DNA of 64,000 bases from Methylobacterium sp. NMS14P. Lineage in GTDB: Bacteria; Pseudomonadota; Alphaproteobacteria; Rhizobiales; Beijerinckiaceae. Location: NCBI RefSeq assembly GCF_028583545.1, contig NZ_CP087106.1:2114501-2178500 (forward strand), in the 5' to 3' direction. A model generated the notes under the pieces. The model ran no database searches. It was not told the origin of the DNA and saw only the letters and a list, made by a program, of their open reading frames with translations. A program made the translations under genes and the position numbers. Within the stretch, counting starts at the first letter, position 1; each line of letters starts with the position of its first letter. Positions 53,873 through 63,584 of the stretch are shown here, one piece after another.

Positions 53873-55795
53873 TCACTCCGCGGCCGCGGTCTCCGGCACG
53901 GCGGCGTGGCCCTGCCGGGGCGGCAGCACCGGCGCGTCGGCGCGCTGGAGCACCTCCAGGGCGGCGTCGGCCTCCCGCTGGCGGTCCCACAGCGCCGCGT
54001 AGACGCCCCCGGCCTCCAGCAGCGCGGCGTGGGTGCCGCGCTCGACGATGCGGCCGTGGTCGAGGACCAGGATCGCGTCGGCGTTGACCACCGTCGACAG
54101 CCGGTGGGCGATCACCAGGGTGGTCCGGCCGCGGCTGACCCGGTCGAGCGCCGCCTGGATCTCGGCCTCCGTGAAGGAGTCGAGCGCCGAGGTCGCCTCG
54201 TCGAGGACCAGGATCGGCGGCGCCTTGAGGATCGTGCGGGCGATGGCGACCCGCTGCTTCTCGCCGCCCGAGAGCTTCAGGCCGCGCTCGCCCACCGGGG
54301 TGTCGTAGCCCTCCGGCAGCCCCGAGACGAAGCGGTCGATCTGGGCGAGGCGGGCCGCCTCCCGCAGCTCCGCCTCGGTGGCGTCGGCCCGGCCGTAGCG
54401 GATGTTGTAGCCGATCGTGTCGTTGAACAGCACCGTGTCCTGCGGGACCATGCCGATCGCCGCCCGGAGCGTCGCCTGCGTCACCGCGGCGATGTCCTGC
54501 CCGTCGACGCTGATCCGGCCCCCCTGCGGCTCGTAGAACCGGAACAGCAGGCGCGAGAGCGTCGACTTTCCGGCGCCCGAGGGCCCCACCACCGCCACGG
54601 TCTGGCCCGCCGGGATCTCGAAGGTGACGCCGCGCAGGATCGGCCGCTCGGGATTGTAGGCGAAGCGCACGTCCTCGAACCGCACCGTGCCGCCCGCCAC
54701 GGCGAGCGGGGCGGCGCTCGGCCGGTCGGCGATCTCGGGGTTCTGCCCGAGGATGCGGAACATGTCGTCGATGTCGATCAGCGCCTGTTTGATCTCGCGG
54801 TAGATCATGCCCATGAAGTTCAGGGGCATCGAGAGCTGCACCAGCATGGTGTTGGCCAGCACGAAGCCGCCGATCGTCGTGCGCCCGGCCAGGATGTCGC
54901 GCGCCGCGAGCCACATCACCACGGTCATGCCCAGGGTGAAGATCACCGCCTGCCCGGCGTTGAGCACCGCCAGCGACACGTAGGTCTGGGTCGAGGCCTT
55001 CTCGTACTTGGCCATCGACTCGTCGTAGCGGGCGGCCTCGCGGCGCTCCGCGCCGAAGTACTTCACCGTCTCGTAGTTGAGCAGCGAGTCGACCGCCTTG
55101 GTGTTGGCGTCCGTATCCGACGCGTTCATCCGGCGGCGGATCGCGATCCGCCACTCGGTCGCCTTGTAGGTGAAGGCCAGGTAGGCCGCGACCGTCAGGA
55201 AGGCGGTCGCCGCGTAGGTCCAGCTGAACTCGTAGGCCAGCACGCCGAGCACCAGCACGAACTCGACGATGGTCGGCACCAGGGTCAGCACCATCAGGCG
55301 CGACAGCTCCTCGATGCCGGCGCGGCCGCGCTCCAGCACCCGGGTCAGGCCGCCGGTCTTGCGCTCCAGGTGGAAGCGCAGGGACAGGCGGTGCATGTGC
55401 TCGAAGGTCTGGAGCGCCAGCCGCCGCACCGCGTGCATCGCCACCTTGGCGAACAGCCCGTCGCGCACCTGGGTCAGCGCCGACATGGCGATCCGCGAGA
55501 CGCCGTAGAGGGCGATCAGCAGCATCGGCGCGGCGAGCAGCCCCGTGGGCACGGGCTCGTCCTTGCCGCCGACCGCGGCGACCAGCGCGTCGGTGATCCA
55601 CTTGAAGGTGAACGGCGTCACCATGGTCACGAGCTTGGCGGCGAGCAGCAGCCCGAAGGCCAGGAAGACCCGGCGCTGCAGGTCGGGCCGGCCGTGGGGC
55701 CAGAGATGCGGCCAGAGCCGCCGGTAGGTGGCGATCAGGCCGGGGCGCTCGGCCGGGATCGGCGTCCCGGCCGCGGGCGCGGTGTGGTCGGTCAT
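53873..55795 (-). CDS. Atm1/ABCB7-type ABC exporter
   Basis: A 640-residue half-transporter. The membrane domain spans about residues 40-340 (six helices) and includes the family-typical KAVDSLLNYETVKYFG. The ATPase has Walker A VGPSGAGKST, signature LSGGEKQR, Walker B ILVLDEATS and His in VIAHRLST. This subfamily exports glutathione-linked sulfur compounds or metal conjugates from the cytoplasm. Start ATG 55793-55795 removes 21 residues of an upstream open frame. The DUF1127 gene lies 87 bases upstream on the same strand. Confidence 0.92.
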   Translation of the reverse strand: MTDHTAPAAGTPIPAERPGLIATYRRLWPHLWPHGRPDLQRRVFLAFGLLLAAKLVTMVTPFTFKWITDALVAAVGGKDEPVPTGLLAAPMLLIALYGVSRIAMSALTQVRDGLFAKVAMHAVRRLALQTFEHMHRLSLRFHLERKTGGLTRVLERGRAGIEELSRLMVLTLVPTIVEFVLVLGVLAYEFSWTYAATAFLTVAAYLAFTYKATEWRIAIRRRMNASDTDANTKAVDSLLNYETVKYFGAERREAARYDESMAKYEKASTQTYVSLAVLNAGQAVIFTLGMTVVMWLAARDILAGRTTIGGFVLANTMLVQLSMPLNFMGMIYREIKQALIDIDDMFRILGQNPEIADRPSAAPLAVAGGTVRFEDVRFAYNPERPILRGVTFEIPAGQTVAVVGPSGAGKSTLSRLLFRFYEPQGGRISVDGQDIAAVTQATLRAAIGMVPQDTVLFNDTIGYNIRYGRADATEAELREAARLAQIDRFVSGLPEGYDTPVGERGLKLSGGEKQRVAIARTILKAPPILVLDEATSALDSFTEAEIQAALDRVSRGRTTLVIAHRLSTVVNADAILVLDHGRIVERGTHAALLEAGGVYAALWDRQREADAALEVLQRADAPVLPPRQGHAAVPETAAAE

Positions 55796-55882
55796 GAAGG
55801 GTTCTGCGGGGCGGGATGTCCTGGCCCCGCATATAGGCCCGCTGCCGCGCGGGAGCACCCGCGCTGCGTGCAGGCCCCCGTC

Positions 55883-56077
55883 TCACGCCCGCCAGAACGG
55901 CTTCGCGACCTCGGCGCGCAGGTCCCAGGGCTCGAGGCCGGCATCCCGGGCCTGGTCGGGGTGGAGCGCCGCCAGGGCGCGGCGGGTGCGGATCCGCTGC
56001 AGCCACGTGCCGAGCAGGGACGGGTGCGCGCTCGGACGAGCGGCGGCGGGCGACGAGGACAGGGTGACGGCTTGCAT
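55883..56077 (-). CDS. DUF1127 small protein
   Basis: A 64-residue protein ending in a DUF1127 domain (LLGTWLQRIRTRRALAAL...ARDAGLEPWDLRAEVAKPFW in parts). Short DUF1127 proteins are implicated in RNA binding and in phosphate, C1 and stress responses in alphaproteobacteria. Start is ATG 56075-56077. A longer start at 56131 would lie inside the palindrome upstream and is unlikely. It is divergent from the MocR regulator gene, which probably controls it. Confidence 0.85.
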   Translation of the reverse strand: MQAVTLSSSPAAARPSAHPSLLGTWLQRIRTRRALAALHPDQARDAGLEPWDLRAEVAKPFWRA

Positions 56078-56129
56078 CGCAGACGATCCGGTGGCGGGAA
56101 TGCAGTCCGGCCGGGATTGCAGGCGGAGC

Positions 56130-56157
56130 ATTGATCCGATACAAACCTCGGATCAAT
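56130..56157. promoter_or_regulatory. Perfect palindrome between the DUF1127 and MocR genes
   Basis: ATTGATCCGA at 56130-56139 and TCGGATCAAT at 56148-56157 are exact complements around eight bases (TACAAACC). A related half-site ATTGACCTCGGAGCAAT follows at 56164-56180, right before the MocR start codon. The site is a strong candidate operator for the MocR protein or for another dimeric regulator. Confidence 0.72.
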
Positions 56158-56181
56158 CGAAACATTGACCTCGGAGCAATT

Positions 56182-57516
56182 ATGCGGCCCGCGGATTACC
56201 GCTCCGTCGCGGACGCCATCGCGGCCGACATCGCGGCGGGCCGGCTCCGCCCCGGCGCGCGGCTGCCGCCGCAGCGCGACTTCGCCTACGCGCGGGGCAT
56301 CGCGGTCTCGACGGCCAGCCGCGTCTACGCCGAGCTGGCCCGACGGGGGCTCGTGACCGGCGAGGTCGGGCGCGGCACCTACGTCCGCAGCGAGCCGGGG
56401 CGCGCCGGATTGCTCCGCCCGGAGCCGCCCCCGGCCGCCCTCGACCTGCAGCGGACCCACTCGCGCCTGCCCGAGCAGGAGGCCGTCCTGGCGGAGACCC
56501 TGGCGGCGCTCGCCCGCGACGACGGCCAGATCGGCTTCAACCAGTACGGGCCCGCGGGCACGCCGTCGGCGCAGGCGATCGCCGCCGGGTTCCTGGCCCG
56601 GGAGGGCTACGCCCCCGATCCCGCCGACATCCTGTTCACCGGCAACGGCCGGCAGGCGCTGGCCGCCGCCCTGGCGGCCCTGGCGGCGCCCGGCGAGCGG
56701 ATCGGCTGCGAGCCCCTGACCTATCCGGGGGTGAAGGGCATCGCGGCGCGGCTCGGGATCACGCTGATCCCGCTCGCCATGGACGCGGAGGGCGTCTGCC
56801 CCGAGGCGCTGCTCCAAGCCCACCGGACGACCCCGCTGAGCGGCGTCTATCTCCAGCCGACCCTGCACAACCCCCTCGGCGCCACGATGGGGCCGGCGCG
56901 CCGGGCCGCCCTGGCGGAGGTGCTGGAGCGGACCGGGCTCACCGCCGTCGAGGACGCGGTCTACAGCTTCCTGGCCGCGGCGCCGCCGCTCGCCGGCCTG
57001 GCGCCGGACCGGGTGATCTTCGTGGACAGCCTGTCGAAGCGGGTGATGCCGGCGCTGACGGTCGGCCTGATCGCCGCGCCGCCGGCGCTCACCGACCGGC
57101 TCGCCGCCTCCGTCCGCCAGGGCGCCTGGACGGTGCTCGGCCTGTCGCTCGCGGCCGGCATGCACTGGATGGCGGGCGGCTCGGCGGCGGCTCTGGCCGC
57201 GGCCAAGCGCCGGGACGCGGCGGCCCGGCAGGCGCTCGCCCGGGCCGCACTCGCCGACCTGCGGGTCGTGGGCGATCCGCAGGCCTACCATCTTTGGTTG
57301 GAACTTCCCGAGACGTGGCGGGCCGAGGCCTACGCGGCCGCGGCCCTGCGCCAGGGCATCGCCCTCCTCCCGGCCTCGTCCTTCGCGGTCCATCCCGGCC
57401 ACGCGCCGAACGCGGTGCGCCTCGCCCTGGCCTCGCCGTCGCGGGAGGAGCTCGACCGGGCGCTGCGCGGCCTGCGCCGCCTGGCCTTCGCGGGCGACGA
57501 TCAGGTGGTGGAGTAG
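56182..57516 (+). CDS. MocR-type regulator (GntR HTH fused to an aminotransferase-like domain)
   Basis: A 444-residue transcriptional regulator. Residues 1-75 form a GntR winged helix (ADAIAADIAAGRLRPGARLPPQRDFA...VSTASRVYAELARRGLV). Residues 85-444 form a fold-type I aminotransferase domain with the PLP Lys in DSLSKRVMPALTVG and PTLHNPLGATMG before it. PLP or an amine ligand probably modulates DNA binding. It is divergent from the DUF1127 gene, with a palindrome between them. Start ATG 56182. Confidence 0.92.
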   Translation: MRPADYRSVADAIAADIAAGRLRPGARLPPQRDFAYARGIAVSTASRVYAELARRGLVTGEVGRGTYVRSEPGRAGLLRPEPPPAALDLQRTHSRLPEQEAVLAETLAALARDDGQIGFNQYGPAGTPSAQAIAAGFLAREGYAPDPADILFTGNGRQALAAALAALAAPGERIGCEPLTYPGVKGIAARLGITLIPLAMDAEGVCPEALLQAHRTTPLSGVYLQPTLHNPLGATMGPARRAALAEVLERTGLTAVEDAVYSFLAAAPPLAGLAPDRVIFVDSLSKRVMPALTVGLIAAPPALTDRLAASVRQGAWTVLGLSLAAGMHWMAGGSAAALAAAKRRDAAARQALARAALADLRVVGDPQAYHLWLELPETWRAEAYAAAALRQGIALLPASSFAVHPGHAPNAVRLALASPSREELDRALRGLRRLAFAGDDQVVE

Positions 57517-57526
57517 GCGCGGCCGC

Positions 57527-58990
57527 TCAGCCGCGCTTGTCGGTGGGCAGCACGAAGATCTGGCCCGGGTAGATCAGGTCCGGATCGCGGATCTGGTTCT
57601 GATTGGCGTCGTAGATCACCGTGTAGCGCTCGCCGCGGCCGTAGGTGCGCTGGCTGATCCGCCAGAGGTTGTCGCCGCGGGTGATCCGGGCGGTGCTGAT
57701 CTCGGGCACGAACACCGCGCCCACCCGGTCCGGCTCCGCCATGTCGGCCATCTGGGGATTCGAGATGGCGGCCGGGGGCGAGGCTGCCGCCGGCCGGTCC
57801 CGCCCGGCACCGTCGCGCGCGGCCTGATCGCGCCCGCCGCTCTGAGCGGGTGACGGTGCGGGCTCGGCGGTCTCCCGGGCGGCGACCTGCGTCGGCTCCG
57901 GCACCGACAGGGGGACCGCCGCGCGGCTGGCGACCTTGCCGGTGGCCGGATCGACCTGATCGATCCGCACCTGATACTGCCCGGGCTTGATCCCGCGCCC
58001 GATCGTGAAGGTCGCCCGGCCGTCCGGCCCGATGCTGCCGGGGGCGATCAGCGTGTCGTTGAGGTAGAGCTGGATCCGCGCCCCCGGCGCGCCGGTGGCC
58101 GTCACGAACAGGCGGCCGTTGCCCTGCACGTCCACGCTGGCGATCCGGGTTGATCCCGATCCTGATCCCGATCCCGCGGCATCGCGGGTCTCCCCGCTCC
58201 CGGCCGGCCGCCCGGCCGGCACCGCGTCGGCGGCCCTGGTGCCCGGCGCGGTGCGGGTGCTGGGGTCGGTCCCGGATCCGGGGCCGCCCTTCGCGTCGGC
58301 GGTCGCGCCGGGCTGCGACAGCACGACGGTCGCGGCGTCCGGGGCGGTCAGGGCCACGAGGGGCTGGCGGTCCCGGCCGGGCGCCACGTCCACCGCGACG
58401 CTCTGCTGCGACTCGGTCGCGCGACCGTCCGCACCGGTCATGCGCAGGCGGAGGGTGCTGGCGCCCGCCGGCAGGGCCGGCGGCACGATCGCGAACTGGC
58501 CGTTGGCGTCGGCCTTCGCCCGGGCCACGGGCTTGCCGTCGACCAGCATCTCGATGGCGGCGTCCGGCGCGCCGCGGCCGGCCACCACGGCGTCGCCGTT
58601 CGGCTCGACCCGGACGATGTCGAAGCGCGGCGCCTCGGCCGCCTCCGGCAGGCGCGCGTCCTGGCCCGGACCGACCTGCGGCGCCCCGGCGGTGCCGGCG
58701 CGGGGGTCCTGCGGGAGCGCCGCCACGGGGCCCGTCCCCGGCGCCGGGCTCGCCCGGCCCGGCTTGTCGTCGCGGAAGTCGATCGTCGGGTCGGCGCGGC
58801 CGGCCAGGGCGCCCGGATCGGCGAGGCTGCGCAGGCCGCCGCTGGGCACCGACGACGCGGACGTCTCGGGACCGGCGCGGCCGGTGAGCCGCCGCAGGGA
58901 GTCGCCGCCGAACAGCGCCAGCACGAGTCCCAGTCCGCCGAGAAGGCCGGCGAGCGCCAGGGCGAGACTACGCCGCACCTGTCTCGACAT
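57527..58990 (-). CDS. LysM-domain protein with membrane anchor and Ig-like segments
   Basis: A 487-residue protein. A membrane helix is at residues 8-28. A disordered Pro/Gly/Asp-rich region precedes an Ig-like bacterial segment (about 123-215; GDAVVAGRGAPDAAIEMLVDG), a second low-complexity linker (GSGSGSGS from a repeat at about 58150-58180) and a second Ig-like segment (about 285-365). The C-terminal LysM domain (ITRGDNLWRISQRTYGRGERY...DPDLIYPGQIFVLP) binds peptidoglycan. It thus bridges inner membrane and cell wall. Start ATG 58988-58990. Confidence 0.88.
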   Translation of the reverse strand: MSRQVRRSLALALAGLLGGLGLVLALFGGDSLRRLTGRAGPETSASSVPSGGLRSLADPGALAGRADPTIDFRDDKPGRASPAPGTGPVAALPQDPRAGTAGAPQVGPGQDARLPEAAEAPRFDIVRVEPNGDAVVAGRGAPDAAIEMLVDGKPVARAKADANGQFAIVPPALPAGASTLRLRMTGADGRATESQQSVAVDVAPGRDRQPLVALTAPDAATVVLSQPGATADAKGGPGSGTDPSTRTAPGTRAADAVPAGRPAGSGETRDAAGSGSGSGSTRIASVDVQGNGRLFVTATGAPGARIQLYLNDTLIAPGSIGPDGRATFTIGRGIKPGQYQVRIDQVDPATGKVASRAAVPLSVPEPTQVAARETAEPAPSPAQSGGRDQAARDGAGRDRPAAASPPAAISNPQMADMAEPDRVGAVFVPEISTARITRGDNLWRISQRTYGRGERYTVIYDANQNQIRDPDLIYPGQIFVLPTDKRG

Positions 58991-59216
58991 CGCCACGAAG
59001 GCCTCCCCGCATCCTGCCACCGCCCGGCGGGCGGCCATCCGCCCGCGCGAAAACCGTCGACGGCGCCGCCCATAATACCGTACATGGTCCCCACACCAAG
59101 CCGTCCTGCCGCCCAGGCGGGTGAATCCCACGCGAATTCAGCAGTTTGGCACGTGGAGTGCCGGGCGCGGGGCGCGTTCTGGACGGCTCGCAACGGACGC
59201 GCGAGGAGGACGCCGG

Positions 59217-59813
59217 ATGGCTCCGGTGAGGACAGTCTGTGTCTATTGCGGCTCCGGCTTCGGCCGCGACCCGGCCTTCCGCGAGGCCGCCGAGATCCTC
59301 GGGACCGCGGTCGCGCAGGCCGGGATGGGCCTCGTCTACGGTGGCGGCGATGTCGGTCTGATGGGCACGGTGGCGCGGGCGGCGCTCGCCGCCGGCGGAC
59401 ACGTCACCGGCATCATCCCGGACTTCCTCCAGGCGCGCGAGCACATGCTGGCGGACATCCAGGAGACCGTGGTTGTGTCCGACATGCACACCCGCAAGCG
59501 CCTGATGTTCGAGCGCTCGGACGCGTTCGTGACCCTGCCGGGCGGCATCGGCACCCTGGAGGAGCTGGTCGAGCAGCTGACCTGGGCGCAGCTCGGGCGC
59601 CACCGGAAGCCGGTGGTGCTGGTCTCGGTGGCGGAGTTCTGGGCGCCGCTGCTGGCCCTGTTCGAGCACATGCGCGGCCACGGCTTCATCCGCGAGGGCC
59701 TCGACCTGAGCTACCTCGTCGCCCGGGAGGCGGCCGAGGTGGTGCCGCTGCTCCGCGCGGCCGGCCACGAGCCGGACCCGAAGGCCGAGAGCATCGTCCA
59801 GCAGCGCATGTAG
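59217..59813 (+). CDS. LOG-family nucleotide 5'-monophosphate nucleosidase-like protein
   Basis: A 198-residue Rossmann-like protein of the LOG (Lonely Guy) family, which in plants and bacteria releases cytokinin bases from their ribotides or degrades AMP. It shows [20 protein letters not shown] and the signature [11 protein letters not shown] with the upstream Arg pair in [12 protein letters not shown] strong SD (GAGGAGGA) precedes ATG 59217. Cytokinin release would suit a plant-associated Methylobacterium, but the substrate cannot be read from sequence. The xoxF gene follows 76 bases later on the same strand. Confidence 0.9.
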   Translation: MAPVRTVCVYCGSGFGRDPAFREAAEILGTAVAQAGMGLVYGGGDVGLMGTVARAALAAGGHVTGIIPDFLQAREHMLADIQETVVVSDMHTRKRLMFERSDAFVTLPGGIGTLEELVEQLTWAQLGRHRKPVVLVSVAEFWAPLLALFEHMRGHGFIREGLDLSYLVAREAAEVVPLLRAAGHEPDPKAESIVQQRM

Positions 59814-59889
59814 GTGCGTGCCGTCGCGGATCCCGGACGGGCGCGGGGTCCGGCCCGCCGCCGGCCGCGCGGCGATGGGGATCACTAGG

Positions 59890-61689
59890 ATGCGGTCGTC
59901 GATGCGCGTTTCACTCCTCGCGGCCCTGCCGCTCGCCGGCCTCGCCGGGGCGGCGGCGGCCGGCCCGTCGCCAATCCTGCAGACCCTGGACTACGCCAAC
60001 ACCCGCTACTCCGCCCTCGACCGGATCGACGCCGGCAATGTCGGGCGCCTGAAGGTCGCCTGGACCTTCTCCACCGGCGTCCTGCGCGGCCACGAGGGCG
60101 CGCCGATCGTGGTCGGGCACGTGATGGTCGTGCACACGCCGTTCCCCAACACGGTCTACGCCCTCGACCTCGACCAGGGCGGGAAGATCCTGTGGCGCTA
60201 CGCGCCGCGGCAGGACGCGGGCGTCATCGCCGTGATGTGCTGCGACACGGTCTCCCGGGGGCTCGCCTACGCGGACGGGCGGCTGTTCCTGCAGCAGGCC
60301 GACACCACCGTGGTGGCGCTCGATCCGGAGACCGGGCGGGTGCTGTGGTCGGTGCGGAACGGCGACCCGGGCCGGGGCGAGACCAACACCGCCACGGTCC
60401 TGCCGGTGCGCGGCAAGCTCATCGTCGGGCTCGCGGGGGGCGAGTACGGGGCGCGCTGCCACGTCACGGCCTACGACCAGGCGACGGGCCGGCGGCTCTG
60501 GCGCGCCTACGCCACCGGGCCGGACGCCGACATGCTGGTCGATCCGGAGGCGACGACCGAGCTCGGGCGCCCGGTCGGCCGGGATTCCTCCCTGAAGAGC
60601 TGGGAGGGCGACCAGTGGCGGACCGGCGGCGCCTGCAGCTGGGGCTGGTTCTCCTACGACCCGGAGCTGAACCTCGTCTATTACGGCACCGGCAATCCCT
60701 CGACCTGGAACCCGAACCAGCGCCCGGGCGACAACCGGTGGGCACAGGCGATCATCGCCCGCGACGCCGATACGGGCATCGCCCGCTGGGTCTACCAGAT
60801 GACCCCCCACGACCAGTGGGACTACGACGGCGTCAACGAGATGATCCTCACCGAGCAGGTGATCGACGGCCGCGCCCGGAAGGTGCTGACCCATTTCGAC
60901 CGGAACGGCTTCGGCTACACGCTGGACCGGGCCACCGGCGCGCTGCTGGTGGCGGAGAAGTTCGATCCCACGGTGAACTGGGCGAGCCGCGTGGAGATGG
61001 ACCCCGCCGCCCCCGGTTACGGCCGGCCGGTCGTCGACAGGCGCTACGCCCCCGGCGAGGCCGACGAGGACGAGGCCACGAGGAACATCTGCCCCGGGGC
61101 GCTCGGCGCCAAGAACCAGCAGCCGGCCGCCTACTCGCCGGTGACGCGGCTGTTCTACGTGCCGACCAACCACATGTGCATGGATTACGAGGCGTTCCGG
61201 GTGACCTACACGCCCGGCCAGCCCTATGTCGGCGCGACGCTCACCCTGCACCCGCCCGAGGGCTCGGACCGGACTGGGGCGTTCATCGCCTGGGACGGCG
61301 CCAGGGGCCGGATCGCCTGGACGATCCCGGAGCCGTTCTCGGTCTGGTCGGGGGCGCTCGCCACGGCGGGCAACGTGGTCTTCTACGGCACGCTGGAGGG
61401 CTACCTGAAGGCGGTCGACGCCCGGGACGGGCACGAGCTCTACCGGTTCAAGACCCCGTCCGGGATCGTCGGCAACGTCACCACCTACCTGCACGACGGC
61501 AGGCAGTACGTGGCGGTGCTCTCCGGAATCGGCGGCTGGGCCGGGATCGGCTTGGCGGCCGGGCTGACCGACCCGGCCGACGGCTCGGGGGCGGTCGGCG
61601 GCTACGCGGCCCTGTCGCAGTACACGGCGCCGGGCGGGCAGCTCACGGTGTTCGAACTGCCGGATCCGGCACCGCCGGCCGGCCACTGA
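59890..61689 (+). CDS. xoxF: XoxF-type lanthanide-dependent methanol dehydrogenase
   Basis: A periplasmic PQQ quinoprotein of 599 residues that oxidises methanol or other short alcohols and passes electrons to a cytochrome c. The signal peptide covers residues 1-24. The vicinal disulfide Cys117-Cys118 (VMCCDT), metal ligands Glu185 (GGEYG) and Asn269 (GTGNPSTWN), and catalytic Asp311 are present. Asp313 in HDQWDYDG marks lanthanide use; calcium-type MxaF has Ala there. The repeat blade motifs and the terminal [19 protein letters not shown] follow XoxF closely. Unlike the usual xoxF-xoxG-xoxJ operon, no cytochrome or partner gene follows. Start ATG 59890; 59875 and 59902 are alternatives. Confidence 0.92.
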   Translation: MRSSMRVSLLAALPLAGLAGAAAAGPSPILQTLDYANTRYSALDRIDAGNVGRLKVAWTFSTGVLRGHEGAPIVVGHVMVVHTPFPNTVYALDLDQGGKILWRYAPRQDAGVIAVMCCDTVSRGLAYADGRLFLQQADTTVVALDPETGRVLWSVRNGDPGRGETNTATVLPVRGKLIVGLAGGEYGARCHVTAYDQATGRRLWRAYATGPDADMLVDPEATTELGRPVGRDSSLKSWEGDQWRTGGACSWGWFSYDPELNLVYYGTGNPSTWNPNQRPGDNRWAQAIIARDADTGIARWVYQMTPHDQWDYDGVNEMILTEQVIDGRARKVLTHFDRNGFGYTLDRATGALLVAEKFDPTVNWASRVEMDPAAPGYGRPVVDRRYAPGEADEDEATRNICPGALGAKNQQPAAYSPVTRLFYVPTNHMCMDYEAFRVTYTPGQPYVGATLTLHPPEGSDRTGAFIAWDGARGRIAWTIPEPFSVWSGALATAGNVVFYGTLEGYLKAVDARDGHELYRFKTPSGIVGNVTTYLHDGRQYVAVLSGIGGWAGIGLAAGLTDPADGSGAVGGYAALSQYTAPGGQLTVFELPDPAPPAGH

Positions 61690-62572
61690 CGAAGTCCACG
61701 AAGGCGCGCAGCGGCGCCGGCAGGTGCCGCCGGCCGGGGTAGTAGAGGAACGGGCCGGAGAAGTCCTGCCACCAGGGTTCCAGCACCGGCTCCAGGGCGC
61801 CGCTGTCGAGATGCGGGCGCAGCCAGTCCTCGAACAGGTGGACGATCCCGGTGCCGGCGACCGCCGCCGCCACCGCGAGGTCGCTGGCGCCGACCCGCAC
61901 GATCAGGGGCCCGGACGGGTCGACGCGGACGACCGCGCCGTCGCGCTCGAACTCCCACGGCGCCGTCAGGGCACCGCTCGGGAACCGGCCGAGCAGGCAG
62001 GCATGGCCCAGGAGATCCCGCGGGTGCTCCGGCCGGCCGCGCTTCTCGAGATAGGCCGGGGCCGCCGCGGTGGCGAAGCGCTGCCGCCGGGGGCCGATCG
62101 GCACGGCGATCATGTCCTGCTCCAGCCGCTCGTCGTAGCGGATGCCGGCGTCGCAGCCGGCCGCCAGCACGTCCACGAACCCGTCCTCGACCACCACCTC
62201 CAGGCGGATCTCCGGGTAGGCCGCCAGGAAGGGCGGCACGAGCGCCGGCAGGACCAGCCGGGCGGCGCTGAGCGGCACGTTGAGCCGGAGCGTGCCGGCC
62301 GGCCGGTCGCGGAACCCGTTCACCACGTCGAGGGCGGCATCCACCTCCGCGAGCGCCGGGCCGAGCCGCTCCAGCAGGCGGGTTCCGGCCTCGGTCGGCG
62401 CGACGCTGCGGGTGGTGCGGTTCAGGAGGCGCACCCCCAGGCCAGCCTCCAGCCGGCGCACCGCCTCGCTGAGGCCGGACGCGCTCCCGCCGCTCGCCCG
62501 GGCGCCTTCCCGAAACCCGCCGGCCCGCGCCACGGTCACGAAGGCGGTGAGATCTGCGAGATCGGTGGGCAT
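61643..62572 (-). CDS. LysR-family transcriptional regulator
   Basis: A 309-residue regulator with an N-terminal winged helix ([16 protein letters not shown]...[26 protein letters not shown] in parts) and a C-terminal periplasmic-protein-like effector domain. Its closest pattern is the group that regulates divergent oxidoreductases. It is divergent from an aldo/keto reductase gene by 92 bases, its likely target. Its last 47 bases overlap the end of xoxF in antisense. Start ATG 62570-62572. Confidence 0.9.
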   Translation of the reverse strand: MPTDLADLTAFVTVARAGGFREGARASGGSASGLSEAVRRLEAGLGVRLLNRTTRSVAPTEAGTRLLERLGPALAEVDAALDVVNGFRDRPAGTLRLNVPLSAARLVLPALVPPFLAAYPEIRLEVVVEDGFVDVLAAGCDAGIRYDERLEQDMIAVPIGPRRQRFATAAAPAYLEKRGRPEHPRDLLGHACLLGRFPSGALTAPWEFERDGAVVRVDPSGPLIVRVGASDLAVAAAVAGTGIVHLFEDWLRPHLDSGALEPVLEPWWQDFSGPFLYYPGRRHLPAPLRAFVDFVSGRPAVPDPAVRTP

Positions 62573-62664
62573 TGTTCGGGATCTCGCACGGGTCGTGCCG
62601 ATCGTCACGGCTTATCGGCGCAATCGGTGCTGTCTACATCCGGGGCGCCAACAGGAGATACGTC
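62573..62664. promoter_or_regulatory. Divergent promoter between the LysR and aldo/keto reductase genes
   Basis: 92 bases. GCACGGGTCGTGC at 62586-62598 is an interrupted palindrome, and ATCGGCGCAATCGG near 62623-62637 has ATCGG repeated. Either could be a LysR site; the pattern is weak. AACAGGAGATA is the SD for the reductase. Confidence 0.4.
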
Positions 62665-63546
62665 ATGACCGACATCACCGCCGACATCGCGCAGGCCGGG
62701 ACCTTCCCCCTCGGCGACCGGAACGTGAAGCGGCTCGGCTACGGCGCCATGCAGCTCGCCGGGCCCGGCGTGTTCGGGCCGCCCAAGGACCGTGCGGCCG
62801 CGGTCGCGGTGCTGCGCGCGGCCGTGGCGGCGGGCGTCGACCACATCGACACCAGCGACTTCTACGGGCCGCACGTCACCAACCAGATCATCGGCGAGGC
62901 GCTGCACCCCTACCCGGACGGGCTCGTGATCGTCACCAAGGTCGGCGCCAAGCGCGGGGCCGACGCCTCGTGGAACCCGGCCTTCTCGGCCGAGGACCTC
63001 ACCCAGGCGGTCCACGACAACCTGCGCAACCTCGGCGTCGACGTCCTCGACGTGGTCAACCTGCGCCTGATGTTCGACGTCCACGGCCCCGCGGAAGGGT
63101 CGATCGAGGCGCCGCTGACGGTGCTGGCGGAGCTGCAGCGCCAGGGGCTGATCCGCCGGATCGGCCTGAGCAACGCCACGCCGCGGCAGGTCGCGGACGG
63201 GCGGCGGATCACCGACATCGTCTGTGTGCAGAACCAGTACAATCTCGCCCACCGGGGCGACGACGCCTTCATCGACGATCTGGCGGCGGCCGGGATCGCC
63301 TACGTGCCGTTCTTCCCGCTGGGCGGGTTCAGCCCGCTGCAGTCGGACACCCTGTCGGAGGCGGCGGCCGGGCTCGGCGCGACGCCCATGCAGGTGGCGC
63401 TCGCGTGGCTGCTGCGCCGGTCGCCCAACATCCTGCTGATCCCGGGGACGTCGTCCCTCGGCCACCTGCGCGAGAACCTCGCGGCGGCGGAGCTTCGCCT
63501 GCCGGACGACGCCATGGCGGCCCTTGATCGGATCGGGGCGGCGTGA
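62665..63546 (+). CDS. Aldo/keto reductase
   Basis: A 293-residue NADPH-dependent TIM-barrel oxidoreductase. The catalytic residues appear as DTSDFYGPHVTN (Asp, Tyr), VTKVG (Lys) and, where a His is usual, VNLRLM. The cofactor loop IPGTSSLGHLREN is present. The HD/H position reading NLR is unlike the common FHR and may alter activity. It resembles the AKR13-like oxidoreductases controlled by a divergent LysR. Substrate unknown. Confidence 0.88.
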   Translation: MTDITADIAQAGTFPLGDRNVKRLGYGAMQLAGPGVFGPPKDRAAAVAVLRAAVAAGVDHIDTSDFYGPHVTNQIIGEALHPYPDGLVIVTKVGAKRGADASWNPAFSAEDLTQAVHDNLRNLGVDVLDVVNLRLMFDVHGPAEGSIEAPLTVLAELQRQGLIRRIGLSNATPRQVADGRRITDIVCVQNQYNLAHRGDDAFIDDLAAAGIAYVPFFPLGGFSPLQSDTLSEAAAGLGATPMQVALAWLLRRSPNILLIPGTSSLGHLRENLAAAELRLPDDAMAALDRIGAA

Positions 63547-63584
63547 ACGGTTCCGTTCGGACGCTCGTTTGCGGTCTCCCTCCG

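Noticed and set aside
52259..56134. A plus-strand open frame of about 1290 codons
   Set aside because: It runs through the composite repeat and then antisense to the Atm1-type transporter and DUF1127 genes and in another frame of the oxidoreductase; its translation is Arg/Gly/His-rich with no domain, as expected of a high-GC shadow frame.
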